From: Roseomonas indoligenes
Lineage (GTDB): Bacteria; Pseudomonadota; Alphaproteobacteria; Acetobacterales; Acetobacteraceae
Length of the DNA: 64,000 nucleotides
Direction: 5' to 3'
Assembly: GCF_017813365.1 (NCBI RefSeq)
Contig: NZ_JAGIZA010000003.1
Location: 124,001-188,000, forward strand
This document shows positions 37,760-47,037 of this stretch, in pieces (the stretch's first letter is position 1; every line of letters begins with the position of its first letter). The position numbers and the translations under genes are program-made. Below the pieces are notes generated by a model. That model had not been told where the DNA came from and made no database searches. It saw nothing but the letters and a program-made list of their open reading frames with translations.

Positions 37760-38581
37760 ATGGACGGCGACGGCCTTTCCGCGGACACTGGACCCCTCAT
37801 GCTGCACCGCGCCGGACGCCGACCGCAGTTCTTCTACACCACCGCGCCCCTTCCCTGCCCCTACCTGGCCGGGCGGACGGAGCGGAAGGTCGTCACGGAG
37901 CTCTCCGGGCCGGAGGGCGAGGCGCTGCACGACCGCCTCTCCCGCGCGGGCTTTCGCCGCAGCCACAACATCGCCTACGCGCCGGTCTGCCCGGGCTGCC
38001 AGTCCTGCATCCCCATCCGCATCGTGGTGGCGGACTTCCAGCCGGGCCGCACGCATCGCCGCCTGCTGAAGGCGAATGCTGGGGTTGTCGCGCAGGAGGT
38101 GCCGGCGCGCGCGACGGCCGAGCAGTTCGCCCTGTTCCAGCGCTACCAGCGCGCCCGCCACCGCGACGGCGACATGGCTGCCATGGGCTTCTACGACTAC
38201 CGCGCCATGGTGGAGGACACGCCGATCACCACCATGCTCGTGGAATTCCGGGAAGCGCCGGACCGGCTCATCGGGGTCTGCCTCACGGACTGGCTGAAGG
38301 ACGGTCTCTCCGCCGTCTACTCCTTCTTCGAGCCCGACTACGCGAACCGTTCGCTAGGAACGCTGGCGATCCTGCAACTCGTGGAGCGCGCCCGGCAGCT
38401 CGGCCTTCCCTATGTCTACCTGGGCTACTGGGTGCCGCAGAGCGCGAAGATGGCCTACAAGGCCGCCTTCCGGCCGAGCGAGATTCTGGTGAACGGCGCA
38501 TGGGTGCCGCTGCGCGACGCCGCCCCGCCCGTCGCCTCCTTCGCGCCGGAGAGCGTGGGGAGCTCCACCGCCCCGGCCTGA
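37760..38581 (+). CDS. bpt: Aspartate/glutamate leucyltransferase (N-end rule, Bpt/ATE family)
   Basis: Transfers an amino acid from tRNA to the N-terminus of proteins, marking them for ClpAP. 273 residues from ATG 37760; ATG 37802 (MLHRAGRRPQFFYT) fits the usual family start equally well. Visible marks: PLPCPYLAGR, the CPGCQSCIPIRI cysteine cluster, GVCLTDWLKDGLSAVYSFFEP and YLGYWVPQSAKMAYKA. Bacterial members of this type are mostly leucyltransferases acting on Asp/Glu N-termini. Confidence 0.93.
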   Translation: MDGDGLSADTGPLMLHRAGRRPQFFYTTAPLPCPYLAGRTERKVVTELSGPEGEALHDRLSRAGFRRSHNIAYAPVCPGCQSCIPIRIVVADFQPGRTHRRLLKANAGVVAQEVPARATAEQFALFQRYQRARHRDGDMAAMGFYDYRAMVEDTPITTMLVEFREAPDRLIGVCLTDWLKDGLSAVYSFFEPDYANRSLGTLAILQLVERARQLGLPYVYLGYWVPQSAKMAYKAAFRPSEILVNGAWVPLRDAAPPVASFAPESVGSSTAPA

Positions 38582-38656
38582 TCCTTGCCTGTTGGCTGCG
38601 GTCGCCACCCGGCCCCTGCCGGGACGGTCGGACCGTAGCCATCGGAGCGCCGGATC

Positions 38657-39616
38657 GTGTTGGATCGCCGAACCCTTCTCCTGAGCCCGCTAATGGCCGC
38701 GCCGGCGCTCGCGCAGGAAGCCTTTCCAAACCGGCCGATCAGCTTCGTCGTGCCGCTCACCGCCGGCGGCCCCGCGGACGTCATCTTCCGCCCCCTCGGA
38801 AATGCCATGCAGGCGGAGCTGGGACAGCCCGTGGTGATGGACTACCGGCCCGGCGCCGGCGGCACCGTGGCGATGGACCACGCCATCCGATCCCGCCCGG
38901 ACGGCCATACGCTCGCGATCGCCAGCAACAGCCAGTACAGCATCGCGCCCTTCCTGTTCCCCATGCCCTACGACAATGACCGGGCCTACGCGCCGGTGAT
39001 CCTCGTCGCGCAGGCGCCGAGCTTCGTGGTGGTGCACCGATCCGTTCCCGCCAACACGCTGGCGGAGCTGATCGCGCTGGCGAAGGCCAAGCCGGACGGG
39101 CTGAGCTTCGCCACCGCCGGCGTCGGCTTCACCAGCCACCTGGCGACGGAGCTGCTCATGGAGTGGGCAGGCATGTCCATGCTGCACGTGCCCTATCGCG
39201 GCGCCTCCGCGGCCACCCAGGCAGTGGTGAGCGGCGAGGTGCAGATGAACTTCATGGAGGCCGCCTTCCTGGCCGGCCAGCTCCCCGGCGGCCAGCTGAA
39301 GGCACTGGCGGTGACGAGCCGGGAGCGCCACCCGCTCTTCCCCGACGTGCCGACCGTGTCCGAGGCCGGGATTCCCGGCTTCGAAACCGCCACCTACTGG
39401 GGGCTGGTCGCCCCGGCCGGGGTGCCGGCGCCGGTGCTGGAGCGGCTGCGGGCCTCCACCATGCGCCACGTTTCCTCCGCCGAGGAGCGCGCGCGGCTGG
39501 TGCAGGCCGGCTTCCTGCCCGTGGCCGGCGACGCGGCCGCCTTCGAGCGGAACAAGGCGGAGGAGACGGCCAAGTGGGGGCCCCTCATCCGCGCGCGCAA
39601 CATCCGCGTGACCTGA
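38657..39616 (+). CDS. Tripartite tricarboxylate transporter substrate-binding protein (Bug/TctC family)
   Basis: 319 residues from GTG 38657 with GGAG nine bases upstream. A signal peptide (MLDRRTLLLSPLMAAPALAQ) precedes FPNRPISFVVPLTAGGPAD, the Bug family opening. RPGAGGTVAMDHAIRSRPDG and LHVPYRGASAATQAVVSGEVQ are classic. No TctA/TctB membrane genes are near, so this is an orphan binding protein, as is common in Roseomonas and Bordetella. Ligand, probably a carboxylate, unknown. Confidence 0.92.
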   Translation: MLDRRTLLLSPLMAAPALAQEAFPNRPISFVVPLTAGGPADVIFRPLGNAMQAELGQPVVMDYRPGAGGTVAMDHAIRSRPDGHTLAIASNSQYSIAPFLFPMPYDNDRAYAPVILVAQAPSFVVVHRSVPANTLAELIALAKAKPDGLSFATAGVGFTSHLATELLMEWAGMSMLHVPYRGASAATQAVVSGEVQMNFMEAAFLAGQLPGGQLKALAVTSRERHPLFPDVPTVSEAGIPGFETATYWGLVAPAGVPAPVLERLRASTMRHVSSAEERARLVQAGFLPVAGDAAAFERNKAEETAKWGPLIRARNIRVT

Positions 39617-39631
39617 GCGGAGCGCGCGGGG

Positions 39632-40429
39632 TCAGTCCGGCGCGGCGGCTGCGATGGCCGCGCGGATTTCGGCCTCGCCCGGCTGCGAGGCGCGGGTCCA
39701 GGTCACCCGCTCCCGCAGCACGCGCATGGGAACGCCGCCCACCAGCGTGCAGGGCGCCACATCCGCGGTGACGATGGTGTTCATGGCGATGATGGCGCCG
39801 CGCCCAACGCGCACGCCGCGGCTCACCACGGCGTCCTTGGCAATCCAGACATGCGGCTCCAGCACCACGCTCGCGGGCGGGTTCAGGGCGGCCGTGGGAT
39901 CGTCCAGCGAGATGATGCCGTGGCTGTCGCTCGTGCGCAGGCTGACCCGGTAGGCCACCATTCCGTCGTCGCCGAGGATGATGCAGCGGCGCGGCCCCTC
40001 AACCAGGAAGTCGGCGGCGTTGGACGTAGCCCCCTTGCCGAAGAACAGCGCCCCGTGACGGGCGCGGAAGGTCATGTTGACGTGGCAGGTGTCGCGACCG
40101 TTGAAGACCAGCAGGTGGTCGTCGCCCTCGAAGCTCACCTGCCCGGCGAGCACGCCCTCGCCGCCGATCACGGCGATGCAGTTCTTCCGGCCGCCGAAGA
40201 GGATCCGGAGGTGATGCCCGCCCTGCCCGCCCGCGAGCACGACGAGGTTGCCCTCGCCCCCGCCGCCCCCGACCTGGATACCGAGGGGCGCCAGCGCCCC
40301 AGCGTCCTCCGCGCCATGAACCTGGCAGGTCCCGAGGGCGGGAAAGGTGTAGCCCTCGCGCGGCTGCCGGAAGAAGCCGCCCCAGGCTGGATGCCCGGTG
40401 ATGGCCGCTTCCAGGGCTTCCGGCGTCAA
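39632..40429 (-). CDS. Hexapeptide-repeat (left-handed beta-helix) acyltransferase
   Basis: 265 residues if started at TTG 40429, just after the parC stop and eight bases from a GAGGG run; ATG 40501 would overlap parC by 62 bases. The C-terminal half resembles surface-polysaccharide O-acetyltransferases: RTSDSHGIISLDDP, VLEPHVWIAKDAVVSRGV, GRGAIIAMNTIVTADVAP and GGVPMRVLRERVTW. The N-terminal half is also glycine-rich with repeats of beta-helix character. Likely an acetyl-CoA-dependent O-acetyltransferase; the acceptor is unknown and no glycosyltransferases are nearby. Confidence 0.75.
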   Translation of the reverse strand: MTPEALEAAITGHPAWGGFFRQPREGYTFPALGTCQVHGAEDAGALAPLGIQVGGGGGEGNLVVLAGGQGGHHLRILFGGRKNCIAVIGGEGVLAGQVSFEGDDHLLVFNGRDTCHVNMTFRARHGALFFGKGATSNAADFLVEGPRRCIILGDDGMVAYRVSLRTSDSHGIISLDDPTAALNPPASVVLEPHVWIAKDAVVSRGVRVGRGAIIAMNTIVTADVAPCTLVGGVPMRVLRERVTWTRASQPGEAEIRAAIAAAAPD

Positions 40430-40439
40430 GCCCGTGCCC

Positions 40440-42674
40440 TCACCCGTCGAAGCGGTTGGACTTCGGGAAGCCGTTCGGTGGCATCTTGCCCGCCCCGCCA
40501 CGGTTGCCGCGCCAGGGGGCCAGCGCCGTCTCCGTGCGGGTCCGGTCCCCGAGCTGCCAGGTGAGGCCCTCGCGCCGCGCGTCGAAAACCTTCACGTCCG
40601 AAAGCCCGCCGTCGCGGTAGCCCTGGAGCGCCACGCCGCGGCCGCGCGCCATCTCCGGCACCTGCTCCAGCGGGAAGACCAGCAGCTTCCTGTTCTCGCC
40701 GACCACGGCGACCGTGTCGCCCGCCGCCGGAACCGCGGCGGCCAGCGTGTCCGGCGCGTCCACCACCAGCGCCTGCTTGCCCGTGCGCTTCTCCGCCAGC
40801 AGGTCCTCGCTCTTGGCCACGAAGCCGCGGCCGGAAGCAGAGGCGAGGAGGAACTTCATCCCCTCCCTCCACACGAAGGCGGTGACGATGTCGTCCTCGT
40901 TCCCCAGCTCCACCATCAGCCGGACGGGCTGCCCGTCGCCACGGCCGCGCGGCACGGCATCCGCCTTGATCGTGTAGGCGCGGCCATTGGAGGCCAGCAG
41001 CCCGATCCGGTCCGTCGTCTCCGCGTGCAGCATCAGCGCGAGGGCATCACCCTCCTTGAAGCGCAGGCCGGAAGGGTCCTCCAAATGACCCTTCTGCGCG
41101 CGCAGCCAGCCCTTCTCCGAGAGGATGACGGTGATCGGCTCCTTCTCGACGAAGTGGGATTCGTCGAAGACGACCGCCACAGCTTCCGTCTGCAGCGTTC
41201 GCCGGTCGCCCAGCGGCCCGGTGCCGAACTTCTGCCGCGCCGCCTCGATCTCCTCGCCGATGCGGTCCCACTGCGCCTTCTCGCTGGAGAGCAGCTTCTG
41301 CAGCCCCTTCAGCTCCTTCGTCAGGCGCGTGTGCTCCTTCCGGATCTCCATCTCCTCCAGCTTGCGGAGGGCGCGGAGCCGCATGTTGAGGATGGCCTCG
41401 GCCTGGTTGTCCGTCAGGCCGAAGGCCTGGATCAGCGCTTCCTTCGGGCGATCCTCCTCGCGGACGATGCGGATCACCTCGTCGAGGTTGAGGTAGACGA
41501 TGAGATAGCCGTCCAGGATCTCCAGCCGGCGCTCGATTGCGGCCAGCCGGTAGTTCGAACGGCGGACCAGCACGACCTGCCGGTGATCCAGCCAGGACCG
41601 CAGGACCTCCTTCAGCCCCATGACGCGCGGTGTGCGGTCCGCATCCAGCACGTTCATGTTGAGGGAGATGCGGCTCTCCAGCGGCGTCGCGCGGAACAGG
41701 CTCTCCATCAGCACGGCCGGCTCGACGGTGCGGGACTTCGGCTCCAGCACCAGCCGGACCTTGTCCGTGCTCTCGTCCCGCACATCGGCCAGCAGCGGCA
41801 GCTTCTTCGCCTCCAGCAGCTCCGCGATCTGCTCGATCAGTCGCGACTTCTGGATCTGGTAAGGGATCTCCGTGACGACGACCTGCCAGGTGCCGTTCTT
41901 CAGCTGCTCCTTCTCCCAGCGCGCGCGCAGGCGGAAGCCGCCGCGCCCGGTCTCGTAGGCGTTCAGGATGCTGTCGGCGGGCTCCACCATGATGCCGCCG
42001 GTCGGGAAATCCGGGCCGGGCATGTGCGCGAGAAGGCCGGCGGTGGTGACCTCCGGGTTGCGGATCAGCTCCAGCGCGGCCGCGCAGCACTCGCCCGCAT
42101 TGTGCGGCGGGATGCTCGTCGCCATGCCCACCGCGATACCGTTCGCGCCGTTCGCCAGGAGGTTCGGGAAGGCGGCCGGCAGCACCAGCGGCTCCTGCTC
42201 CTCCCCGTCATAGGTCGGGCGGAAATCGACGGCATCCTCGTCGATGCCGTCCAGCAGCGCCTTCGCCACCTCGGTCAGCTTCGCCTCAGTGTAGCGCATG
42301 GCCGCGGCGTTATCGCCGTCGATATTGCCGAAGTTCCCCTGACCCTCCACCAGCGGGTAGCGGGCGGCGAAGTCCTGGGCCAGCCGCACCAGCGCCTCGT
42401 AGACCGAGGCATCGCCGTGCGGGTGGTACTTGCCGATCACGTCGCCGACCACGCGCGCGCACTTCTTGAAGCCGCCGGCCGGGTCCAGCCGCAGCTGCTG
42501 CATGGCCCAGAGCAGGCGGCGGTGCACGGGCTTCAGCCCGTCCCGCACATCCGGCAGGGAGCGCGCCATGATCGTGGACATGGCGTAGGCGAGGTAGCGC
42601 TCGGAAAGGGCGCCGGCGAGCGGTGTCTCGTGGATGCGACCGCCCTCGGGGATCGCCTTGACGTCGTCTGGCAT
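40440..42674 (-). CDS. parC: DNA topoisomerase IV subunit A
   Basis: Decatenates daughter chromosomes with ParE. 744 residues. The breakage-reunion domain has the DNA-linking Tyr128 in [11 protein letters not shown] and the quinolone-determining stretch [15 protein letters not shown], where the position of E. coli Ser80 is Ala (A89) followed by Ser, the usual alphaproteobacterial form. The C-terminal half holds the ParC-type partial beta-propeller. A LexA-type box lies 17 bases upstream of the ATG. Confidence 0.95.
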   Translation of the reverse strand: MPDDVKAIPEGGRIHETPLAGALSERYLAYAMSTIMARSLPDVRDGLKPVHRRLLWAMQQLRLDPAGGFKKCARVVGDVIGKYHPHGDASVYEALVRLAQDFAARYPLVEGQGNFGNIDGDNAAAMRYTEAKLTEVAKALLDGIDEDAVDFRPTYDGEEQEPLVLPAAFPNLLANGANGIAVGMATSIPPHNAGECCAAALELIRNPEVTTAGLLAHMPGPDFPTGGIMVEPADSILNAYETGRGGFRLRARWEKEQLKNGTWQVVVTEIPYQIQKSRLIEQIAELLEAKKLPLLADVRDESTDKVRLVLEPKSRTVEPAVLMESLFRATPLESRISLNMNVLDADRTPRVMGLKEVLRSWLDHRQVVLVRRSNYRLAAIERRLEILDGYLIVYLNLDEVIRIVREEDRPKEALIQAFGLTDNQAEAILNMRLRALRKLEEMEIRKEHTRLTKELKGLQKLLSSEKAQWDRIGEEIEAARQKFGTGPLGDRRTLQTEAVAVVFDESHFVEKEPITVILSEKGWLRAQKGHLEDPSGLRFKEGDALALMLHAETTDRIGLLASNGRAYTIKADAVPRGRGDGQPVRLMVELGNEDDIVTAFVWREGMKFLLASASGRGFVAKSEDLLAEKRTGKQALVVDAPDTLAAAVPAAGDTVAVVGENRKLLVFPLEQVPEMARGRGVALQGYRDGGLSDVKVFDARREGLTWQLGDRTRTETALAPWRGNRGGAGKMPPNGFPKSNRFDG

Positions 42675-42691
42675 GGCGGGCCGGGACCTAT

Positions 42692-42706
42692 GTTCTCAGT
42701 TCGTTC
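42692..42706. promoter_or_regulatory. LexA (SOS) box GTTC-N7-GTTC upstream of parC
   Basis: GTTCTCAGTTCGTTC, a perfect match to the direct-repeat SOS box of many alphaproteobacteria. It lies 17 bases before the parC ATG (read as GAAC-N7-GAAC on the minus strand) in the divergent gap with the gene at 42820. Three more GAAC/GTTC units flank it (42703-42719), but with other spacings. Confidence 0.65.
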
Positions 42707-42819
42707 AGGTAGTTCCGTTCTAGCAGGCCGGGCGCCACGGCGCCAGGGCACGGCTATGTTGATGGACGTCCCGGCGGAACGGGGGCTAGCACGAGGGGAA
42801 GAGTAGAGGAGGATTCCGC

Positions 42820-44436
42820 ATGGCGCAGCGCGGATCGACCCGGGCCCTCGGCCCGGTGGCAGGAGCCCTGATGGGCGTCGCGGCAGTCCTGGCCGCAGCG
42901 GAGGCGAGGGCCCAGGCGCCAGCTCCCCCGCCATCCCCCTCGCCCGCCCGGCCAGCCCCGGACGGCCCGGCCAAGAACCCTGCCACGACAGCGCCCGCGC
43001 GTCCCGGCCCGGCCGCCCCCACGCCCCCCGCCCCGGCCTTCGCGTCCAGCGCCGCCGATGCCGCCCGCACGCCGCCGCTGCAACCGGACCGGCCGGTGAC
43101 CGTGAACCTGCGCCGCGGCCAGCAAGCCTTCTTCCGCGTGGCGCCGGACGCAGGCGAGGCCTGGGCTGTGACCACCCGCCGCCTGGGCCGCAACACGGAC
43201 ACCGTGCTGGCGGTGCTGAACGAGAACGGTGAGGTGGTGACGGAGGACGATGACGGCGGACAGGAGAACCTCGCCTCCCGTGTCGAGGTCCAGCCCGGCG
43301 ACGGCGCACGCCTTGTCCGCGCCGGCGTGCTGGAGGATGCGGGCGGCCGCTTCGAGGTGGTCCTGACCCGCGAGGCCGTGCTCCCCCCGCCGAACTTCGC
43401 GACGACGCAGGAGGATGCGGCCAACCGCCCACCCCTTGCCACCGGGCAGGCCGTCCGGGTGCGTCTGCGGCGCAACCAGCAGGCCTTCTTCCGCCTGCCG
43501 GACGACCGGACCGACCTGATCGCCATCACGCGCGAACTCGCCGGGAATACGGACACGGCCCTGGCCCTGATCGACTCCTCCGGCCGGGTCCTGGCGGAGA
43601 ACGACGATTCCGAGCGGGGCCTCGCCTCCACCCTGGCCGTCTCGCGCGCGGCGGAGGGACCGCTGTTCGTCCGGGCGAGCCTCGTCAACGAAGGCCCCGG
43701 CACCTTCGAGGTCATGCTGGAGCGCGAGGCACCGCTTCCCCCGCCCGACTACCCCACCACACTGGAGGCGGCCCGCGCCCGCGGCCCGGTCTCCGCCGGC
43801 CAGACCATCCACATCGAGCTGGCACGCGAGGGGCAGGCCGTCTTCGCCCTGCCGGAAGGCCAGGCGCTCACCCTGCTCACCCGCAACCTCAGCGACAATG
43901 CCGACACCGTGCTGACCCTTCTCGACGCGGCGGGCGAGCAGGTGGCTGAGGACGACGACAGCGGCGGCGGCGTGGCATCCCGCCTATCCACCAGCGCCGC
44001 GTCCCGCCCGGCCGCCTTTGTCCGCGCCACGCTGCTGAACGGCGTTCGTGGCAGCTTCGAGCTGGCTATCCAGGGCGTTGCGGAAGCCGCGCCGGGCGGT
44101 GCCTCCTCCAGCCTCGCCGAGGCGGCGCGCCGCCCGACCCTGCTCCTGGGCGAGGCCGTGCGGATCCGGCTGGAATCCGGCGGTGAGGTGTTCGTCGCCT
44201 TGCCCTATGACGGCCGTCCGGCCCAGGCGATGACCTACGACCTGGAGGCCGAGCTGGACACGGAACTGGCCCTTGTGGACGAGAACGGGGCAGTGCTGGC
44301 GGAGAACGACGACGCGGAGGGCCTCGCCTCCCGCCTCGACGTGCCGCCCACCCCGCGCCCGGCCTTCCTGCGGGTGAAGCTGGTGGACGACAAGGCCGGG
44401 TCCTTCAGCCTCGTCCTCGTGCGGCCGGCGCCCTGA
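42820..44436 (+). CDS. Secreted protein of four tandem pre-peptidase C-terminal (PPC)-like domains
   Basis: 538 residues; AGGAGG seven bases before the ATG. Signal peptide to about residue 32 (EARAQA), then a Pro/Ala linker (33-72). Four repeats follow at about 75-185, 193-303, 311-417 and 430-536, each with the core of type NTDT.LAL.D..G.VLAENDD...GLAS.L and a final F.LVL.R strand. PPC domains are beta-sandwiches normally appended to secreted proteases; here no catalytic domain is present. Acidic DDD clusters suggest calcium binding. Function unknown, perhaps envelope or matrix binding. Confidence 0.8.
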   Translation: MAQRGSTRALGPVAGALMGVAAVLAAAEARAQAPAPPPSPSPARPAPDGPAKNPATTAPARPGPAAPTPPAPAFASSAADAARTPPLQPDRPVTVNLRRGQQAFFRVAPDAGEAWAVTTRRLGRNTDTVLAVLNENGEVVTEDDDGGQENLASRVEVQPGDGARLVRAGVLEDAGGRFEVVLTREAVLPPPNFATTQEDAANRPPLATGQAVRVRLRRNQQAFFRLPDDRTDLIAITRELAGNTDTALALIDSSGRVLAENDDSERGLASTLAVSRAAEGPLFVRASLVNEGPGTFEVMLEREAPLPPPDYPTTLEAARARGPVSAGQTIHIELAREGQAVFALPEGQALTLLTRNLSDNADTVLTLLDAAGEQVAEDDDSGGGVASRLSTSAASRPAAFVRATLLNGVRGSFELAIQGVAEAAPGGASSSLAEAARRPTLLLGEAVRIRLESGGEVFVALPYDGRPAQAMTYDLEAELDTELALVDENGAVLAENDDAEGLASRLDVPPTPRPAFLRVKLVDDKAGSFSLVLVRPAP

Positions 44437-44453
44437 CGCCGTTCTGAGCGGCA

Positions 44454-44484
44454 GGGAACCAGGAGGCGCCGCCCCCTGGTTCCC
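44454..44484. terminator. Strong hairpin after the PPC-repeat gene
   Basis: Perfect 10-bp inverted repeat GGGAACCAGG / CCTGGTTCCC with an 11-base loop, 17 bases after the stop at 44436. No T-run, but it is the only strong dyad on that side. Confidence 0.5.
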
Positions 44485-44526
44485 CCGCCAGGGCGCTAAG
44501 GCTCCTCGACCTGCACTGGGCTGCCG

Positions 44527-44547
44527 TCGGCTCGGCCTAGGAGCCGA
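44527..44547. terminator. Hairpin downstream of recO
   Basis: Perfect 7-bp dyad TCGGCTC / GAGCCGA with a 7-base loop, 35 bases past the recO stop in the convergent gap. No T-run. Confidence 0.35.
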
Positions 44548-44582
44548 GAGCGATCGATCCGACAGAGCGTCAGCCGGCCAGA

Positions 44583-45353
44583 TCAGAGGATCGGCGGCGC
44601 CTCGGCTTCAACCTGGGGCTCTGCCGCGGCCAGGGCGTCCACCCGGTCCGCCAGGGCCTGCCGCGCAGCGGGCATCGGGCGGTGGTGGGCGCCCAGGGCG
44701 TCACGCGCCAGGAAGTGGCCTGTCAGGCGCAGCGCAGCGGACCAGTCCCTCGGGCCGCTCGGAAGCGTGGCCTTTCGGAGGAAGGGCGGCAGCGGCAGCA
44801 TCCGGTCGCCGTAGGGCGCGGCGATGTCGGAGCGCACGGCGCGGCCGGACTTCGGGGAGACGTGCGTGAGGTCCGTCGTCGCCCCCGTCATCGCGCAACG
44901 GGAGAAGTCCAGCCCGTAGCCCAGTTCCGCCAGCAGCAGCATCTCCCACCGGGCGTAGTCCGGGATCACCTCCGCCGCACCGGTCTGGAGGTGGGCGATG
45001 ATCGGCAGCAGGGCGCGGAAGGCGGCGGGATGGGCCTCCCGCTCCGGCAGCGCCTCCAGCGCGACGGCGCAGGCCGAGGAGAGGAGGGTCAGGGCCAGTG
45101 GATCCTCCATCGCCAGGGCGGCGGTGGGATGTACCAACTCCCCGGAAATGGCGCCGAGCTGGTCGGGAAGCCGCGCAACCCAGCGCGCCTCCACCAGATT
45201 GCCCGGAAGCCATGTGGCCGCCTGCGCGCGGGACGCCCCGCCCCTCGCCAGCCCGGCGTGGCGTCCCTGCGCCTCGGTCAGCACGGTCACGACGGCCCCG
45301 CCCTCGCCGAGGGGGCGCGAATCCAGCACGATCGCGGGGGCGGTCCATTCCAT
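44583..45353 (-). CDS. recO: DNA repair protein RecO
   Basis: Loads RecA on gapped DNA with RecR. 256 residues. The OB-fold start EWTAPAIVLDSRPLGEGGAVV and VLTEAQGRHAGLARGGAS are typical, and the helical C-domain has LLAELGYGLDFSRCAMTG, in which most zinc cysteines are missing. The C-tail is Ala/Glu-rich. Ends the era-recO run; 32 bases after era. Confidence 0.92.
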   Translation of the reverse strand: MEWTAPAIVLDSRPLGEGGAVVTVLTEAQGRHAGLARGGASRAQAATWLPGNLVEARWVARLPDQLGAISGELVHPTAALAMEDPLALTLLSSACAVALEALPEREAHPAAFRALLPIIAHLQTGAAEVIPDYARWEMLLLAELGYGLDFSRCAMTGATTDLTHVSPKSGRAVRSDIAAPYGDRMLPLPPFLRKATLPSGPRDWSAALRLTGHFLARDALGAHHRPMPAARQALADRVDALAAAEPQVEAEAPPIL

Positions 45354-45385
45354 GGCGGGAAGATGGGCCTTCCGCCGGTCGGACG

Positions 45386-46345
45386 CTACTCCAGGTCCTC
45401 GAGGCCGAGGGCGCGCAGCCGACCGCGCTCCTCGTCCCAGCCCGGCCGATCCTTCACGTTGAGGAAGAGGTGGACGGGCCGTTCCAGCAGCTTCGTCAGC
45501 TCGGACCGCGCGCGCTGGCCGATCTCGCGGATGCGGCTGCCCTTGTCGCCGATCAGGATGGCCTTCTGGGAGGCGCGGCCGACATAGATCGTGCAGTCGA
45601 TCCGCACGGAGCCATCCTTCCGCTCCTGCCAGGATTCCGTCTCTACCGTCGCGTGGTGGGGAACCTCCTCATGCGTCTGGCGGAGGATCTGCTCGCGCAC
45701 GATCTCGGCGGCCAGCATGCGGTCCGGCACGTCGGAGAGCTCATCCTCGGGGAAGAGCCACGGGCCCTGCGGCATCGCATCGGCCAGCCGGGTGCGGAGG
45801 CTGTCCACCCCATCCCCCGTCTCGGCGGAGATCATGAAGGTCTCCCGGAAGGAGAGCATGTCGTTCAGCTCGGCCGTCAGCGGCAGCAGCCGCTTGGTGT
45901 CGAACAGGTCCGTCTTGTTCAGCACCAGCCAGAGCGGCGGCGCGCTCTTCGCCAGCTTCTTCACGATGGCCCGCAGCGGCTCCGTCACGCCGGCGCGCGC
46001 ATCCACCACCAGCATCGCCAGGTCCGCGTCCTGCGCCCCGCCCCAGGCAGCGGCCACCATGGCGCGGTCCAGCCGGCGCTTGGGGGAGAAGATGCCCGGC
46101 GTATCCGTCAGCACCACCTGGGACCGGCCCTCGGTGATGATCGCGCGGATGCGGAAGCGCGTGGTCTGCGGCTTGTTGGAGACGATCGAGACCTTCGCCC
46201 CGGCCAGCCGGTTCACCAGCGTGGACTTGCCGGCATTCGGTGCGCCCAGCACGGCGGCGATGCCGGCGCGGGTCGGACCCTCCGGCAGGGCGGGGCCTTC
46301 CTCGTTCATCTCCTCGGGCGGGATCCCGTTGGGCTCGTCAACCAC
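45386..46345 (-). CDS. era: GTPase Era
   Basis: Ribosome-assembly GTPase that binds the 16S rRNA 3' end. 319 residues from ATG 46345. G1 GAPNAGKST (34-42), G2 region KPQTTRFRIRAI, G3 DTPGI, G4 NKTD and a C-terminal KH domain with GSRIREIGQRARSEL. The N-terminal extension of about 27 residues before the G-domain is not conserved; ATG 46309 is an alternative. Its start overlaps rnc by 8 bases. Confidence 0.95.
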   Translation of the reverse strand: MVDEPNGIPPEEMNEEGPALPEGPTRAGIAAVLGAPNAGKSTLVNRLAGAKVSIVSNKPQTTRFRIRAIITEGRSQVVLTDTPGIFSPKRRLDRAMVAAAWGGAQDADLAMLVVDARAGVTEPLRAIVKKLAKSAPPLWLVLNKTDLFDTKRLLPLTAELNDMLSFRETFMISAETGDGVDSLRTRLADAMPQGPWLFPEDELSDVPDRMLAAEIVREQILRQTHEEVPHHATVETESWQERKDGSVRIDCTIYVGRASQKAILIGDKGSRIREIGQRARSELTKLLERPVHLFLNVKDRPGWDEERGRLRALGLEDLE

Positions 46346-47021
46346 GGCCCAGCTCCGTCAGCAGTGCTTCGGCAGCCGACTGCTCGGCCGCGCGCTTGTT
46401 GTCGCCCGTGGCCTCCGCGACCTTCCCGCAAGCGGCCACGGACACGGTGAAGAGCGGCGCATGGGAGGGACCTTCCGTGCCGACCAGCGTGTATTCCGGC
46501 AGGCCCTGGCCGCGGCCGAGGGAGAACTCCTGCAGCCGGCTCTTCGCCGACATGGGCGGGGTGGCGTCGGCCTCCATGGCCACGGTCCACTCCCGCCGGA
46601 TGAAGTCGCGGGCCTTCTCCAGCCCGGCATCGAGGTAGAGGGCGCCGATCAGCGCCTCTGTCGCGTCCGCCACGACATTGGCGCGCTGGCGCAGCCCGGT
46701 GCGTCCCTCGGCGGGGGGAATGCGCAGGGCGGCCGGCAGGCCGATGGCGTCGCCGACCTTCGCCAGCGTATCGGCCGCCACGAGCACGGCGAGGCGCTTG
46801 CCCAGCTCCCCTTCCCGCTCCTCGGGGAAGCGCTCGCTCAGCCATTCCGCCATGCAGAGGGCGAGAACGCGGTCGCCCAGGAACTCCAGACGCTCGTTGG
46901 AATCGAGCTGGCGGCGCTTCGGGTCCGCGGCGGAGCGGTGCGTCAGGGCCTGTTCCAGCAGCGCGACGTCGCGGAACTCGTGGCCGAGCCGGCCTGCGAG
47001 GGCGGCGACGGGCGCTTTCAA
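46338..47021 (-). CDS. rnc: Ribonuclease III (TTG start)
   Basis: Double-strand RNA endonuclease, 227 residues from TTG 47021, preceded by GAAGG ten bases upstream. No ATG or GTG is available in the correct frame between the lepB stop and the conserved core; the nearby ATG at 47039 is out of frame. The catalytic signature NERLEFLGDRVL (42-53) and the second acidic region NVVADATEALIGALYLD are intact, followed by a dsRNA-binding domain (SRLQEF to AEQSAAEALL). Operon lepB-rnc-era-recO. Confidence 0.93.
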   Translation of the reverse strand: MKAPVAALAGRLGHEFRDVALLEQALTHRSAADPKRRQLDSNERLEFLGDRVLALCMAEWLSERFPEEREGELGKRLAVLVAADTLAKVGDAIGLPAALRIPPAEGRTGLRQRANVVADATEALIGALYLDAGLEKARDFIRREWTVAMEADATPPMSAKSRLQEFSLGRGQGLPEYTLVGTEGPSHAPLFTVSVAACGKVAEATGDNKRAAEQSAAEALLTELGRG

Positions 47022-47037
47022 GAAAGGTGGGCCTTCA

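Noticed and set aside
42703..42719. Additional GTTC copies next to the SOS box as further LexA sites
   Set aside because: Their spacings (1, 5 and 10 bases) do not match the N7 rule; only 42692-42706 does.
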